From assembly GCF_020379485.1 (NCBI RefSeq), contig NC_063452.1, positions 51,460,439 through 51,524,438 of the forward strand: a stretch of 64,000 nt of DNA, read 5' to 3'. Position numbers and translations under genes: made by a program. The stretch is from Brassica napus (Eukaryota; Streptophyta; Magnoliopsida; Brassicales; Brassicaceae). Of this stretch, positions 47,264-59,647 are shown in pieces. The notes beneath the pieces are model-generated. The model did no database searches. It was not told where the DNA came from and saw only the letters and a list, made by a program, of their open reading frames with translations. Within the stretch, counting starts at the first letter, position 1; each line of letters opens with the position of its first letter.

Positions 47264-49997
47264 GAGCTATCACCGGCCAGTATTGCCATTTGATTTCCGA
47301 CCGCGCTATTTTATTTTCTTTTCTATTCTAACGTTTTATGGTCTTATTTAGGAATCTGCCATAACTTTTTCGGTTAATTTTGAACTTGATTTTTTTTTAT
47401 TTTTTTTCTTAATTATGAGTTCGTATTTCTTTTACATGGTTTCTTCGTTTTATTTGGTTGTGTTTTGAGTAGTTTTTAATTCGTATTCAGCTTTGCCTTG
47501 CTAGATAAACCAAATAACTAATATCCGAGGAAAGAGGTTATATCAAGTGTTCCTCGGAATTTTCTCGGTATTTCTTAAAAAAAAAAAAAAAATCAATGGT
47601 AGTCTGTTTCCGAGTCATCATCACCAGATGAATCTGAATCTGGATCTTGGTGAAACTCTCCAATCACTGGTTCATCCTCTACGTGAACGACGGCTTCCTC
47701 TCCGAAGTCGGTTAAATCGACTACAAGGCCAACTCCAGCTAAATCTTCTGCTGCACTTAAGTTGTCGGATGTGCTTGGTTGTAGTGGGTCTTCCAGCTCA
47801 GAACTTCCCTGAACTCGGCCTCTTGGGTTGAGTCTTGTAACAGTAACCCATGGATCATCTCTGTTCCTTACCCGGGGGTACTTGATATAACAAACTTGTA
47901 ACATTTAGAAAAATTATAAATTAATACACATGATGATGAATCATTCTGAATAATTAACATTTAATTACCTGATCGGCCTGAGAAGCAAGAATGAAAGGAT
48001 CATAATATTGCTGCTTTCGCCTCGAATTTACTGATCTAACACCAAATGCATCTGTTCTCACACCTCGATCTGGAGTGTTGTCGTGCCAATCACAATAGAA
48101 AACAGTACAGCGCAATCCAACCATGCCCAAATACTTGATTCCAAAATCTCATGTATGTGTCCGTAGTATTCATCATCTCCTGATGCAGAACAAACGCCAG
48201 CATCATAAGTCGTACTTGAACGTCTCCTATTCTGAGTTGTGAATGCATATCCTCGAGTACAAAATCTCGGATATGACTTCACAACAAAGTTTGGTCCAAC
48301 GACTATCTCACGTATCCAATCGTCAAAAGTTTCACCTCTGGCCAAACCAGCAGACACCTATTAATAGCACATATATATATGTTATATCAATAAATGTGAA
48401 TTAGTATAAATATGTGATAAAATTTATTTTAATTTGTTTAAAGCACTCACATAAGTAAACATCCATCCAGTAAATTCTCTCTGCTTCATTTCTTCTAGTT
48501 CGTCCTCTGTGGCGTATCTATACTCGAACCGCTTTTCTGCCATGAAAATCCTGTATATGATGACAATAATGTAATTAATTAAGATTTAAATTTCAACTTG
48601 TTAAAATAAAAATTTGTAAGCTCATTTATTTACCTCTCATATTGAAGAACGTCTTCGCAGTTGGTGAGCAAATATGTTTGCAAATGACTGCGCTCCTGCT
48701 CAGTAAGTCGACGGTCCTTTGGTTTTCCGCTAAGTCGTCCAACGTCTGTGAAAATGTCTGGAACCGTAACATGATGTGTTGCCCGTTCGCCTCTATCATC
48801 ATGCCGAGCAGGTCTTCTGTTTTTGGTCTGAACTTCTGCTGGAAAGTAGTACTCGGCAAAGTTTGAAGTTTCTTCATTGATCATCTGTGCGACTATAGAA
48901 CCTTCCACCCTACTTAAATTTTTCACCATCTTCTTCAAATGGAACATATACCGCTCATACAGATACATCCATCTATACTGCACAGGACCACCAAGTTCCA
49001 ATTCTCTTGCCAGTTGAATAACAAGATGCTCCATAACATCCAAAAATGAGGGAGGAAATATCTTCTCAAGGTTGCACTGAATCACGGCTATGTTAGTCTT
49101 CAAATTTTCAATACCTTCAAGAGTCACTGATCTCGTGCATAAATCGCGGAAGAAACCACTTATCCCTGCAATTGCTTCATGAACATTTCGTGCTAATAGT
49201 TCCTTGAAGGCGAACGGAAGGAGGCGCTGCGTCATTATATGGAAATCGTGGCTTTTCAAGCCAGTAAACTTTACTTCCTTTCTGTCGATACAGTTACGCA
49301 AATTTGATGCGTAACCGCCTGGAATTCCACATCGTTTGAAATACAATCAAAGAATGCATCTTTTCCCTCTGCATCATGTCGGTATATGGGAAAAGGAGCC
49401 CTACTATTCTCATCAACATGAAGTTCTGAACGAGCACATATATCGACTAAATCCAGTCTTGACTTCAAATTATCCTTTGTTTTACCTTGAACATTAAGGA
49501 TCGTGTTCATGAGATTGTCAAAAAAGTTCTTCTCAATATGCATGACATCTAAATTATGCCTTAGCAGATGATCCTCCCAGTATGGCAGATCCCAGAAAAT
49601 ACTTTTTTGTGCCAGTTATGTAGTTCTCCAACAACATCTACCGGAAAACGCTCATGTCCACCGACGTCTGGCGTCCTTTCTGCACCAAAATCTCTTAGTT
49701 TTATCTTCAAATCTTTCCCACAAATTTCCGGAGGTGGACTGTCAAACACCCTCTTGTTCTTCGTAAACAAATTCCTACTCCTACGATATGGATGATCAGG
49801 TGGTAGGAATCTCCTGTGACAGTCAAACCAACACGTTTTCCTTCCGTGTTTTAGTTGGAAAGCATCAGTGTTATCTTGACAATATGGACATGATAGCCTT
49901 CCATGCGTTGTCCATCCAGACAACATACCATATGCTAGAAAATCACTTATTGTCCACATTAGTACTGCCCGCATTTGAAAGTTTTCTTTACACGAAA
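46268..49997. repeat. Tandem duplication, copy 2 (3730 bp)
   Basis: Direct repeat of 42538-46267. It has three 1-bp deletions (near 48140, 49325, 49605) offset by a longer A run near 47580 (16 against 13), plus scattered substitutions. Confidence 0.95.
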
Positions 49998-51199
49998 CAT
50001 CGTATGTTTCAGCACCTTGAGCCCATAGTTGTTGCAACTCATATATTAGTGGCTGAAGAAACACATCAAGTGATCTCTTAGGATGCTCTGGTCCGGGAAC
50101 AAGAATCGAGAGAAACAAAAACTCTCGTCGCAAGCTCAAGTTTGGGGGTAGGTTGTATGGTGTAAGAATGACGGGCCATAGAGAATACTGTCTTCCACTC
50201 TTGCCAAACGGACTGAAACCATCAGTACATAATCTAAGGTAGACATTTCTTCTCTCATACGCAAAGTCGGGATACTTTGATTGGAAATGCTTCCACGCTT
50301 TTGCATCTGAAGGATGTCTGATCTCACCATCTGTTGAGTGCTCCGCATGCCATCTCATTGGTTGCGCTGTGCGTTCAGACAGACACAACCTTTGCAACCT
50401 TTCCGTCAAAAGTAAATACCACATCCTTTTATATGGCATTGGAACTCTTCCACTCGTATCTTTATAACGAGGCTTTCCACAAAATTTGCATGTAACCCGC
50501 TGTTCATCCGCCCTCCAATAAATCATGCAGTTGTCGCTGCATACATCTATTACCTGATACGATAAACCAAGATCAGCTACGAGTTTCTGAACCTCGTAGT
50601 ATGAACCAGGAGCTACATTATCCTCGGGTAGAATACCATTTACAAAATCAGCAATCGCATTCACACAGTCTTCAGCCAAATTATAATCTGTTTTAATGCC
50701 CATCAATCTTGTAGCAGATGATAAAGCTGAATGACCATCTCTGCAACCTTCGTACAATGGTTGCTTTTCAGCATCCAACATATCATAAAATCTCCTAGCT
50801 TGTGCATTGGGTAAATCTTTCCCTCTAAAATGATCATTTACCATCTGCTCAGTACCTACACCATAATCTACATCCGTTCTAATTGGTTTTTCTAATCTAA
50901 CCGTTGGCTGAGGTTCGCTAGTACTACCATGTTCATAATCAGTGATGATACCAAATTTTGTAACTTCGTGTAAACCCACTCAAATATAGATGAGTCCAAA
51001 CATCCCACTCTTTAATAACCTTTCTATTTTTACAATTAGAGCAAGGACATCTTAACATACCTGTTTTTGCTTCCGGTTGTCGGTGAACTAACCCCATGAA
51101 TTCGGTTATACCTCGTTGGTATTCTTCCGTAAGCAATCTCGTGTTCGGATCCAAATGAGGTCGATCGATCCAAGAACGAAAATAATTTGAAGAAGACAT
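47593..51199 (-). pseudogene. TNP2 (En/Spm) transposase, 5' half plus copy-2 3' half
   Basis: Near-complete minus-strand TNP2 gene. 50939-51199: transposase-associated domain (RSWIDRPHLDPNTRLLTEEY, CPCSNCKNRK). 49561-50979: NDHFRGKDLP, HSALSSATRLMGIKTDYNLA, ADEQRVTCKFCGKPRYKD, DGFSPFGKSGRQYSLWPVI, then TNP2 core. 48630-49543: core continued and DUF4218-like. 48058-48357 and 47593-47904: DUF4216-like and acidic tail. Lesions: a frame change with stop near 50940-50950 (WYHH-stop), and 1-bp deletions near 49605 (T run), 49325 and 48140. The protein would cut CACTA termini. It lies next to the right TIR, the usual 5' position for the transposase gene. Confidence 0.88.
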
Positions 51200-51296
51200 A
51201 TTTTTTATGAATCAAATTCGTGTGTAAATAGAGTAAGAGGGAGGATGAAAATATGGAGTGAATGAAGAGGAAGAGGAGTGCTTGTATTTATAGTTT

Positions 51297-51625
51297 AAAT
51301 CCTGCCGACAGACCGAGGAAATTCCGACGGAATTCCGACGGAAAAGGCTAGTTCGTCGGAATTTCCTCGGAATTTTGTAAAATCCCCTAACGGCTCTCCA
51401 ACGGCTATAATATTTCCTCGGAATTCATTGGTTTTTTCCGAGGAACACATTTTTCCTCGGAATTTCCTCGGAATATTCTGACGGATTGATATTTCCTCGG
51501 AATTCCGTCGGTATATTCCGAGGAAATTCCGAGGAAACCCAATTTTGTGTTTCCTCGGAATTTCCTCGGAAATTCCTCGGGATATTCCGAGGATTTCATT
51601 TTCCATCGGAATGTCCGTCAGAATA
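51297..51625. repeat. Right subterminal repeats of the CACTA
   Basis: More than ten TTCCTCGGAATTTCC/GGAAATTCCGAGG words between the TNP2 leader and the right TIR, mirroring the left end. TNP2's promoter must lie within or beside them. Confidence 0.85.
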
Positions 51626-52211
51626 CCGCTGTTTTCTTGTAGTGAATTCATTACGGGTTTTGTGAAAATTAATAAATATGACAAATAAGAAAATAAGAAT
51701 TTTAATATAACATATAGATTTAAATATTATTAAATCAAAATTCGTTTTTAATTATATATAAAATTCATTACGGATATTTTTTAAAATTAATAAATTAGTG
51801 ATTCAAGTAAAAAAAATATTAATAAATCAATGACTAAGCTAAAACCTAATAAAAACATGACAAATAAGCAAAATTGACTAAAATCATGGAAAGCATGACA
51901 AATAAGCAAAATCAAAATAATTATATATCTAATTACATATTTTATAGTTATATTATTTAAATTAATAAATTATGGACTCAGCTAAAAACTATTAATAAAT
52001 TAATGACTCAACTTAAACCTAATTAAAACATGACAAATAAACAAAATTACCTAAAATCATGGAAATCATAACAAATAAGGTAAATCACTTCATAAATAAT
52101 AGTATAGATTATAATATAGTTTAAGTGTAATTATATATTGTATTGTTTTAAAAAACAATTACCTAGGTTCAAGTTGGGTCCAAAGTTGTGCTTCTATTTT
52201 AATAGTATTGA

Positions 52212-53214
52212 TATGAATTTCTAATTTTTTTCTTTTTATTTTGTGTTATTATAAAATATTTTTAAAATTTTCTAGTCCATATAAATGTGTATTACTTAAG
52301 ATTGCAAAACTTTAAATTTTGAATATGAATTTCTAATTGTTCTTTTTTCTTTGTTGTTGAATTTGCATACTTTTATTTGGTGTGGTGTACAACTGTTTTT
52401 TGTATTCGATTTTCCTTTGATGTTTATTGTAGCGATGGACATAGATACGTTAAAAGAATTCACAGTAATGTACTTCTATCTCGGTTTTTGTTTCACTTAT
52501 TTGTGTTTCTGACATCATTTGTACTTGTAATGGTAGCTAATCATTATGATTATTTGGCTCTCGTAATGTATGTGGTCCGATGGAGAACCCATTTCGAAGT
52601 TGGATGCATAATCGTAATTCGAATGGAATGGTCAGTAAGAATATTTAATTTTGAAGGTGGAGTTTAGGTTGACAGTAATTCCAATTATATTTTGCATTTT
52701 GAACTAAATTTTTTAATCTAACCAATTTCGACTACCATTGAAGTGATGTAGGGCTTTGTCTTGTTAATCATCACACAACCAATTATGCTAATATGAAGAA
52801 GGAATTGTGATATTAATTTAAGCATCTCTATTTACAAATACGAAGCGAAAAGTTGTTGGGGCAATTGTTCAAAAAAAAAAAAAGTTGTTGGGGCAAAAAC
52901 CAAAGGGAAAGCCTTTTTTAGCAACACCAAAAGGAAATCCTACGAAAGCGTTTTTTAAAAAACAAAGAGAAATCTTAGAAAATAACAAACAGCTTAGATA
53001 GAGATTGATTATGGTGCTATCAAGCAGCACGGATTGGATTGTTGGATTGTGGCTGGTTCAGTTACGTCTTGTGCGCTTAGCTTTCTCATGCACGTCACTC
53101 TCCTAGATAGATTCACTTGGCACAGCTGAAGACCCTGAGCTGCAGGTTCCATCTATGGCAGAATTGAATTACTCTAGGAGAATGTGATGTTTCATCGATT
53201 GCGTTAGGTTAGTT
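52212..53214. other. Intergenic DNA with no clear gene
   Basis: AT-rich flank of the Helitron. A short local duplication AAGTTGTTGGGGCAA at 52851 and 52883 is separated by a poly-A run. A 96-codon plus frame at 52377-52667 has no recognisable motif. Confidence 0.5.
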
Positions 53215-54500
53215 TTCTGTTACTACAAATGGTGGCAGAACTACAGGACAAACAACCTTTGTCACAGCTATGGTCTGTATCTTAATTGTAAAGTTGTAGC
53301 TGGAGACTTCCACCAGACATTGTTGAGTTGGCATCTCTTGGTTAGCACCCATGTCTCCATATCAAACATGATTAAGTCAGTTTAGATTGTCTGGGAGGTG
53401 AAATATAAGATGAGTATGAGTAACCTCAAAGTAGTTGTCAATAAGCTCCGATGCATGCCTCCGTGTTAGCTCAGTACCAGTATCGCCAAGGTGCACAAAA
53501 GTTGCATTCTCGCCATTGTCGTAGACAGATATCTCAGCATGGTAACTGTTACAAAGATAAAGCACACGTGAACAACATGCTAAGCGAAAGTGTAAGGTGA
53601 GAGTTTTGTAATGTATATTTCAACTCCATAAAAACTATCAAATCACCATCTATTCCAATAAAATCAAAACACGACAACAAAGGACTTCAACTGTGTTTGA
53701 TAAATACTAACGGAATCAAAACTGAGAGCTTTATGTTAACCTTATCTATATAAGTATATATGCTTTGGACGTAGTTAAACAAAATTGGACAATTGAAAAG
53801 ACTTCAGACTGTGGTTGATAAATAGAATGCAAATTAATCAAGATGTTCTAGAACTGGTTCATGATTGATTAATCAAGATGTACTTGACTAAAACACATGG
53901 AAACGTCTTACCTCCAATAAGTTTAGTGTTAACTGATGTTACTAATACAACAGCGGGAGTGGGAGTGGCGAGAGGGTTGTTGAACTTGTTGTAGAACTCA
54001 TCAGTAGCCTGGTCCCAAAGGTAGACGTTAATCAGAGGTCCCCTGAAATTATGCCAATTATAATTGTGAGACAGTTAATGACATATACATGTTATGGCTG
54101 GTGCTAATATGTAATCGTATATGTCAACTCCTTTGGCTGTAGGTGGGAGTGCTGCCTCTGTCCAAGACCCAGCGTTTGCTGAGAGACGGTCCATTGATGA
54201 CCTTCATGCGGCGATGATATCTGCAACACATGTTAAAGAAATTAGTTGTATGCTAACACAGGAAAGCCAGCTCACCATGCAAATCACCTCTCAAAATCTT
54301 GGAATGAGAGGAACCTGAACATGTCTCTCTCAATCACAACCGGGTTGTATTGAATCTCCGAGAGGACAATATTGTGAGTGAAACAGATGGTCAGCTTGTG
54401 ATCAGCAACACAATAGATGTCTTTTCTTTTTGTTGCGAAGAATCCCTGAATTAGTGTAGCATGTGTTCAATTTTATTAGTGAGATGAACTGGAACTGAAT
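53215..54500 (-). pseudogene. RPA1-like (replication protein A large subunit) pseudogene
   Basis: Minus-strand pieces in gene order. 54320-54480: FFATKRKDIYCVADHKLTI and LSEIQYNPVVIERDMFRF. About 53925-54045: INVYLWDQATDEFYNKFNN and VVLVTSVNTKLIGG. 53377-53565: YHAEISVYDNGENATFVHLG and ELTRRHASELIDNYFEV. About 53215-53330: CLVEVSSYNFTIKIQTIAV and TKV. These are the successive OB folds of plant or Helitron-associated RPA1 proteins, which bind single-stranded DNA. The zinc-ribbon cysteines were not all found, and there are frame breaks and a stop after FHLPDNLN. It may derive from an autonomous Helitron or from a host RPA1 gene. Confidence 0.65.
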
Positions 54501-54535
54501 AAGAGAATAAATCGTTGTAGATACATGTTCATCAA

Positions 54536-54808
54536 TCATAAGCAGCTCCAACCAATTAATAGACTTAATACACTATGGAACAACACCATATTAATTACCT
54601 TGTCTGCTTTGACATTGGCGGCTTCAATACTACCAAAGGTGCTACCTGGATCAGCTATTACAGCTAGCCAGTAGACCTCACCAGGATTTGTGTGCTTCAT
54701 GACTGCACATCTCGGGTTTTCAGAATCGGATACACAGTTCCACGCAGAGTCAACATCAAGATAATTGTTGTATGACATTTCCTGCCCAAGTAGCCCTTGA
54801 ATGATCAT
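54536..54808 (-). pseudogene. PurH (AICAR transformylase/IMP cyclohydrolase) fragment
   Basis: One minus-strand frame reads QGLLGQEMSYNNYLDVDSAW, then NPRCAVMKHTNPGE and WLAVIADPGSTFGSI. This corresponds to the conserved PurH segment LSYNNxLDxDAAW..VVKHxNPCG...ADPxSAFGGI. PurH carries out the last two steps of IMP synthesis. The conserved Asn-Pro-Cys-Gly has become NPGE, about 10 residues are lost after it, and only some 70 codons of a roughly 590-codon gene remain. The rest of the frame has no homology I can name. It lies between an RPA1-like remnant and a Copia remnant on the same strand. Confidence 0.7.
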
Positions 54809-54814
54809 CCACTA

Positions 54815-54985
54815 TGGTTCAAAAATATCGAAAACCTTCTGTTCTGTGGTTTCAACTGGAAAAGGGCCCAAAATGTCAATGTGAATCAGATCAAAAGGTT
54901 CATCACAAATGTTATTATGAGATTGAAAAGGTAAGTGTTTTTGTTTAGCCAAATAACAGATTTTACAAATGGTCTGAGATTAGTA
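54815..54985 (-). pseudogene. Ty1/Copia integrase fragment
   Basis: The minus strand encodes TICKICYLAKQKHLPF (second half of the HHCC zinc finger) and then DLIHIDILGPFPVETTE, the start of the integrase core with its first acidic residue. It ends a few codons later at the PurH fragment boundary. No LTRs were found nearby. Confidence 0.75.
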
Positions 54986-55435
54986 CTAGAATTTAATTTA
55001 TTAGTACTGAGTAGCTATGACTTAGTAGTATATTTTTCTTTGAAGTAAACAATATGCATTCCATGTAAGAAGGGTTTTTTGAATAAATTTAACATTCATT
55101 CAAAAAAAAAAAACCATATGTTAAGAACTAAACCATTCCATGTAAACAGTATGCATTCCATGTAAACAGTATGCATCTCATTTCCGATCTTGTTTCTTTT
55201 TTCCTATACAAAGATATTTTAAGCTTTTCTTTTTCTTCTTTTGTTTTGTCTGATTGAAGATAGACAAAATAAGGATAATGATGGTTGTGAGATTTATTAA
55301 AGATATTGATAGTTTTGATTGCTTGATCATATGTTAAGAACTAGACAACAGACGGATTAATTTCTGTCCGCACCTACACAACATAATTAACGGCACATAA
55401 AACTATAAAGGTTTATGCTTGGTTAACACACTTTA
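54986..55435. other. AT-rich DNA with short duplications
   Basis: TCCATGTAAACAGTATGCAT is repeated in tandem near 55137-55176. CATATGTTAAGAACTA occurs at 55114 (after an A12 run) and 55329. No gene. Confidence 0.5.
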
Positions 55436-55657
55436 GACTATATTTATCCCTAAGAAACTTAGATTTTTTTTTATCTAAAAAATAATAATTAAAAAACAAA
55501 CTTATTGTGGGCCGCCACGAGTCAGTGGGGCCCGCGAACAGTGTAAGAAACTCACTAAAATCGGTTCTTAATTAGTAGTTTTTGTAGCCGATCCTTAAGT
55601 GTTTTGTGGGGACCCACGCACTAAGAACCTCATTAAAGACCCCGGATAAACATGCTC
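55436..55657. mobile_element. MITE, 222 bp, TTA TSD (PIF/Harbinger-like)
   Basis: Flanked by TTA (55433-55435 and 55658-55660). Ends are GACTATATTTATCC and, on the minus strand, GAGCATGTTTATCC. The interior GGGCCGCCACGAGTCAGTGG is shared with the MITE at 59648. Non-coding. Confidence 0.7.
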
Positions 55658-56939
55658 TTAAAGTCTACCGAGAAAATCAGAACAGTAAAATACTAACGAT
55701 GAAATAACCAAGATGGGCACTGATAGTAACATGAAGATAGTGAGGATACAGAACTTGTTCAAAATTAACTTGGAATATGTAAAAACCTTGGGTTTGAAGG
55801 TAGGGCTTTGTTTCACCGTCTACTGAATTGATATTTGTTTTGCTTTCTGTTAAGAGTTCTCTTCTGTTAATGACACGTTTAATCCATTTCATATAATTAG
55901 TTAGTCAGTATGGGCCAAAGTCGGTCGTAATAAACCCATCTTATGTTTTCCTACGAACCCTTAGGGGCAATTCCATACATTTTTCTATTGCCGTCACCCT
56001 CGTAATGTCCACTCGAAGATGCGTTGGTGTTTCTCCCGGTGACTACAGATTCAACACTTTCTTCGACTAGCTGAGATAATATACTACTCGAGTCTCCATC
56101 TATGGGATTTGCAGAATTCGTCACTTTTTCTATAATTAAATTGCCCCATATCGAAAAATTTGCTGTCATATCTCCTATGATGTTTTATATTCTGTGGTTA
56201 TGGTTTTATTCCTTGAATCCAGAGTTAATCTCTAGAATTTTTCTTAGTGACAATGCACAAATAAAATTGGTTTGGAAAACTGAAGTAAGCAATTCTCTTA
56301 TGTTATTCTAATTATGAATAGATTTGTATTCATCTTTCACATTTATTAATTTCCAAGTCAACTTGTATTTATTGTTTATAGAATGAGAAGGTTGTATTCT
56401 GCTTATAATATTTGTTCCTTAAAAATTTAGTGCTAATCTCTTGACTGTTTTCTATTTGATTGTGACATTCACAGACATACCACTAAAAAAGGAAACACTT
56501 TTATGGATAATAAGTGATACTGATATAAAGTGGTTATTTTGTTCAAAATATTCATTAAGTTGTTTTCTTGTAGAATTGGTTGCCATCTGCATAATAGGAC
56601 AGCAAGAGACCGATATGTTCATGGTGCAAAGTGCCAACTCTATTACATAGGATAAATGTATGCTTAATCAAATACCCCTGAGAGGTAAGGTTATTATGAC
56701 CTTCTTCAGTTTCCCCTTTGAAAAAGTTACATTCTAACAGTTTGTTGCATCTTCGTTTCAAATACTTGACCTTTTTCTCATTTCAGATAGTATCCTTAGC
56801 CGATTTTGTGAACCTAGAATTGTTAGTTATGAATTGGATATGAGGGTCTAATAATCACATTTGTTGACCTAGTGCATATTTGAATATAAATAACTGTGAA
56901 ATATTGGGAAAGAAGGTGGAAATCACAGTGAAATTGCTA
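55658..56939. other. No supportable gene
   Basis: Short frames only. A minus-strand frame at 55951-56169 is Ser- and Glu-rich and ends NRKMYGIAPKGS, faintly like the C-termini of some plant transposases, but I cannot place it. The remainder is AT-rich. Confidence 0.4.
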
Positions 56940-57276
56940 ACGGTGAGGGAGATATCGTCGATTTACTGAAACGACCGAAACTTAACTCAAATGCATGGCG
57001 GTGTCCGGGTTACCTTGGGGGGGTTGCGAATGGTGGTGCGAGCTCGACGCGACTTCGGGGTACAGAAGTTGCTCTGATGGTCTCCGACGATGGTTCAGTT
57101 CCAGCAAAGGTTATCTACTTCTTTTCCTTAACTCTTTCTTTCTTTTCTTCTTTGATGTTTCGAAAAGACAAAGTAATAAGTTGATAGGCTGGTATTTATA
57201 GATAGTAGTAGTCTTCGGGAAAAGACTTGGGCCTCGAAGGGCTTGAATCGGATGGGCCGGAAAATGGATTGTTACA
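56940..57276 (-). mobile_element. LTR-like fragment, minus strand
   Basis: The minus strand begins CTGTAACAATCC at about 57277, with a TATA box (CTATAAATACC, plus about 57194-57204) and a leader with CGACGATATC-type sequence. This looks like the U3-R part of a plant LTR. The other boundary and a TSD were not found. Confidence 0.35.
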
Positions 57277-57486
57277 GAATCACTCAAGGATCACATATCT
57301 AACAGAGAATTTAAAAGACATGATGTATAGGACATAAAGATGGAACAATTTGTTCCCAACTAAAAAATTGAAGCAGTAATCAAAGTTCGAAACCATAGCT
57401 ATTCTGCTCAACAACCTAACTTGAACCCTAGCTTTAACATATATAACTGGAGACGGTGATTGATGGAAAATGTTCAAAAAGGGTAC

Positions 57487-57607
57487 CTCGAAAGAAGGGT
57501 GTTCCGCCGTGAATTTGTGGATAAGGGGAATTAAAACCCAGAGCTCCTCTACCCCTACGGAGAGAAATTGAGCGTGAAACACGATTCAGAAGAAGGGAAG
57601 CTGCCAT
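57487..57607 (-). pseudogene. Orphan first exon with mitochondrial-type presequence
   Basis: The ATG on the minus strand at 57607 starts MAASLLLNRVSRSISLRRGR and continues GALGFNSPYPQIHGG to a GGTACC donor at 57486. Ser/Arg-rich, without acidic residues, it resembles a mitochondrial targeting peptide. No second exon is found; an LTR-like fragment lies about 200 bases downstream. I do not recognise the parent gene. It could be the 5' end of a truncated gene or a captured exon. Confidence 0.35.
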
Positions 57608-58297
57608 TGAAAAAGAAGAAGAAAATACGAATCACACACTGCTCCGGAGAAAAGTGGTGGGAGGGTTTTAGGGAGGTTTTTCGAGATAATTGCTAAATTA
57701 AACCACTGAAATTTTCAAACCGGTGATCGGATCGGATTTGACCATTAATCGATGAAATCGGATATTCAACCACCAATAACCGCCAAAAAGGCGTGAACCG
57801 GTAATACTTTTGATAACCAACTTTGTTTGTAGGAGGGGAATAAAAAACTGTTTTGAGGTTCAGAGTTAGCTTCGGGGAGGCTCGGATAAATCATATAGCT
57901 GAATGAAACATTTATTACATGGGCTCATCTTCAAGCCCAATAATAATGATCTTGGAAATTCACCGCAAGTTCTCAAGGAGTCTTGTACGAGAAACAGTGT
58001 TTTGTGGTGGTGACTGTTACAGGCAACAATCTTGTAAATTCACCACTAGTTCTCTAGGAGTTATCATGTATACCAACATCCTCCACGTAGACGGTGAGTT
58101 TAAGTTGCGTACGTGGAGGCTAAAAGGGAGCTGGGAGTGGCAAGGATTGAATACAGGAGTTCCGTGGTGAGGAAGGCACTGAGAGGGATACATGAGAGGA
58201 ATATGATGGATCTGTTTTGGGGGTTGGTGAATAAGCCAATGCCCATTTTCCATCTCTTGCGTAGGTTTCGTGGTAGCAAGGACTCGCTTTATTAGCT
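57608..58297. other. No clear gene
   Basis: Plus-strand frames near 57919-58295 include GIHERNMMDLFWGLVNKPMP and the short repeat CAAGTTCTCAAGGAGT/CTAGTTCTCTAGGAGT, but no identifiable domain. The segment ends at a Helitron terminus. Confidence 0.4.
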
Positions 58298-59608
58298 ACT
58301 AGTTTTACCACCCATGCTACGCATGGGTCAATATCATTATCTTTCAAATTATATGAGCCTAAAATTGCAATGACTCAAAAATAATGACTCAAAAATAAGA
58401 TAAAGCCCATATATTCATATATTAGCAAGGTTGTTATTGATAGCTAAAACTCAATATAAAGATAAAAAAGCCCAATAAAAAAATCCTTTTACCAAAAGAC
58501 AATCAATGATTCGTCATATATTTAGTTTAACGTTAGCAAATAAACATTATTGTAGAAAGTATATATATACATAATAACTATATTAGTATTAAAAAAGTCT
58601 ATTATCCACGAAAAGGTTGGTATTAATATTTTTTATCAAGAAATAAAGAAGAATAAAAAAATACTTTTAATCTGGAAATTAAATTGGATGTCGTGGAGTA
58701 AGATTAGTTGTTCAGTGTAATGCATTAAATAGACTTTATAGAAAGTGTTTCATTTTTAAATGTAGGTAAAATGCGATTAAATCTCTTAAATAGTACTTAC
58801 CTGTATACGAATTTTCATATATGAAATAAATATCTGCACAAAATATCACTGGCAGATTAGTAAATCAAACAAACGGTAAAACAATGTTTACATGAATACT
58901 TAGAAAATAAATTAGAGTCTGCTCATAGAGCTTCACATAATCACATGTGAGAGTTACTCACACACACATTCTTTAAGTTTTCTTTTGAGTTTCATCATTT
59001 TCTGTTTGACAGAAACTTAAGCCATATAAGAAATTTCTACAAAACTGAACTTCATCTTTTGAAAGAGGTTTTTAGAAATAATAGCTTAAAATAGAAATAT
59101 GTATACCTTTTTTATCCAGAAGAATATCTTTTCACTTTGAAAATAACTTCTGGTCTACGATAATAACACCAAATTTGTGACAATGGAGTTTTTTTCCTTC
59201 CTGTGATCATTTAAGCTACAAAACAGAAATATATTCTCATAATATCTTCACTTTAAATTATGCAAAAAGAATCATAGAAAAGAAAAGATGAATCTGAATT
59301 GAATAATCATAAACTTGTGTCTCATCTGCTTTGCAACACCCAAATAAAAAAATGACAAAGAAAAAGACACAGGAAATAGAGAAAAATAGTTGATCTGAAG
59401 TTATATAGGAGATGAGACAGTCAACATGATGGGAAGTTACATAGTTCATTTTGAACGTGTGATGGTGATAATTTCTTAAAAAACAGGGAACTTCTTTGCA
59501 GTTATTTTAGATTTTTGAACGTGGTATTTTGATTTTGGATTTTGTAAAACCTATGCCAAATGTCAAATTTTGATTAGCTAGATTAGTTGTGATTTAGTAT
59601 ATAAAGGA
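58298..59608 (-). mobile_element. Non-autonomous Helitron, about 1.3 kb, minus strand
   Basis: The 3' end on the minus strand is an 8-bp stem hairpin (ACCCATGC-TAC-GCATGGGT, 58308-58327) followed by GGTAAAACTAGT at 58298. The proposed 5' end is TCCTTTATATACTAAATCAC at 59608, preceded by A. The interior is AT-rich and non-coding. The 3' end is strong; the 5' end is chosen by resemblance only. Confidence 0.6.
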
Positions 59609-59647
59609 TGTCCCATCGCCTGCATGTTCTGTTCTACTGCTACGTTA

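Noticed and set aside
54121..54318. Plus-strand 65-codon frame as a gene
   Set aside because: Lies antisense between RPA1-like exons; no independent support.
55113..55345. Retroposon flanked by CATATGTTAAGAACTA
   Set aside because: The A run lies outside the interval between the two copies, in the wrong place for a retroposon TSD. More likely a local duplication.
57919..58347. Overlapping 60-83 codon frames on both strands as genes
   Set aside because: No motif, no consistent codon pattern, and they end at a Helitron terminus.
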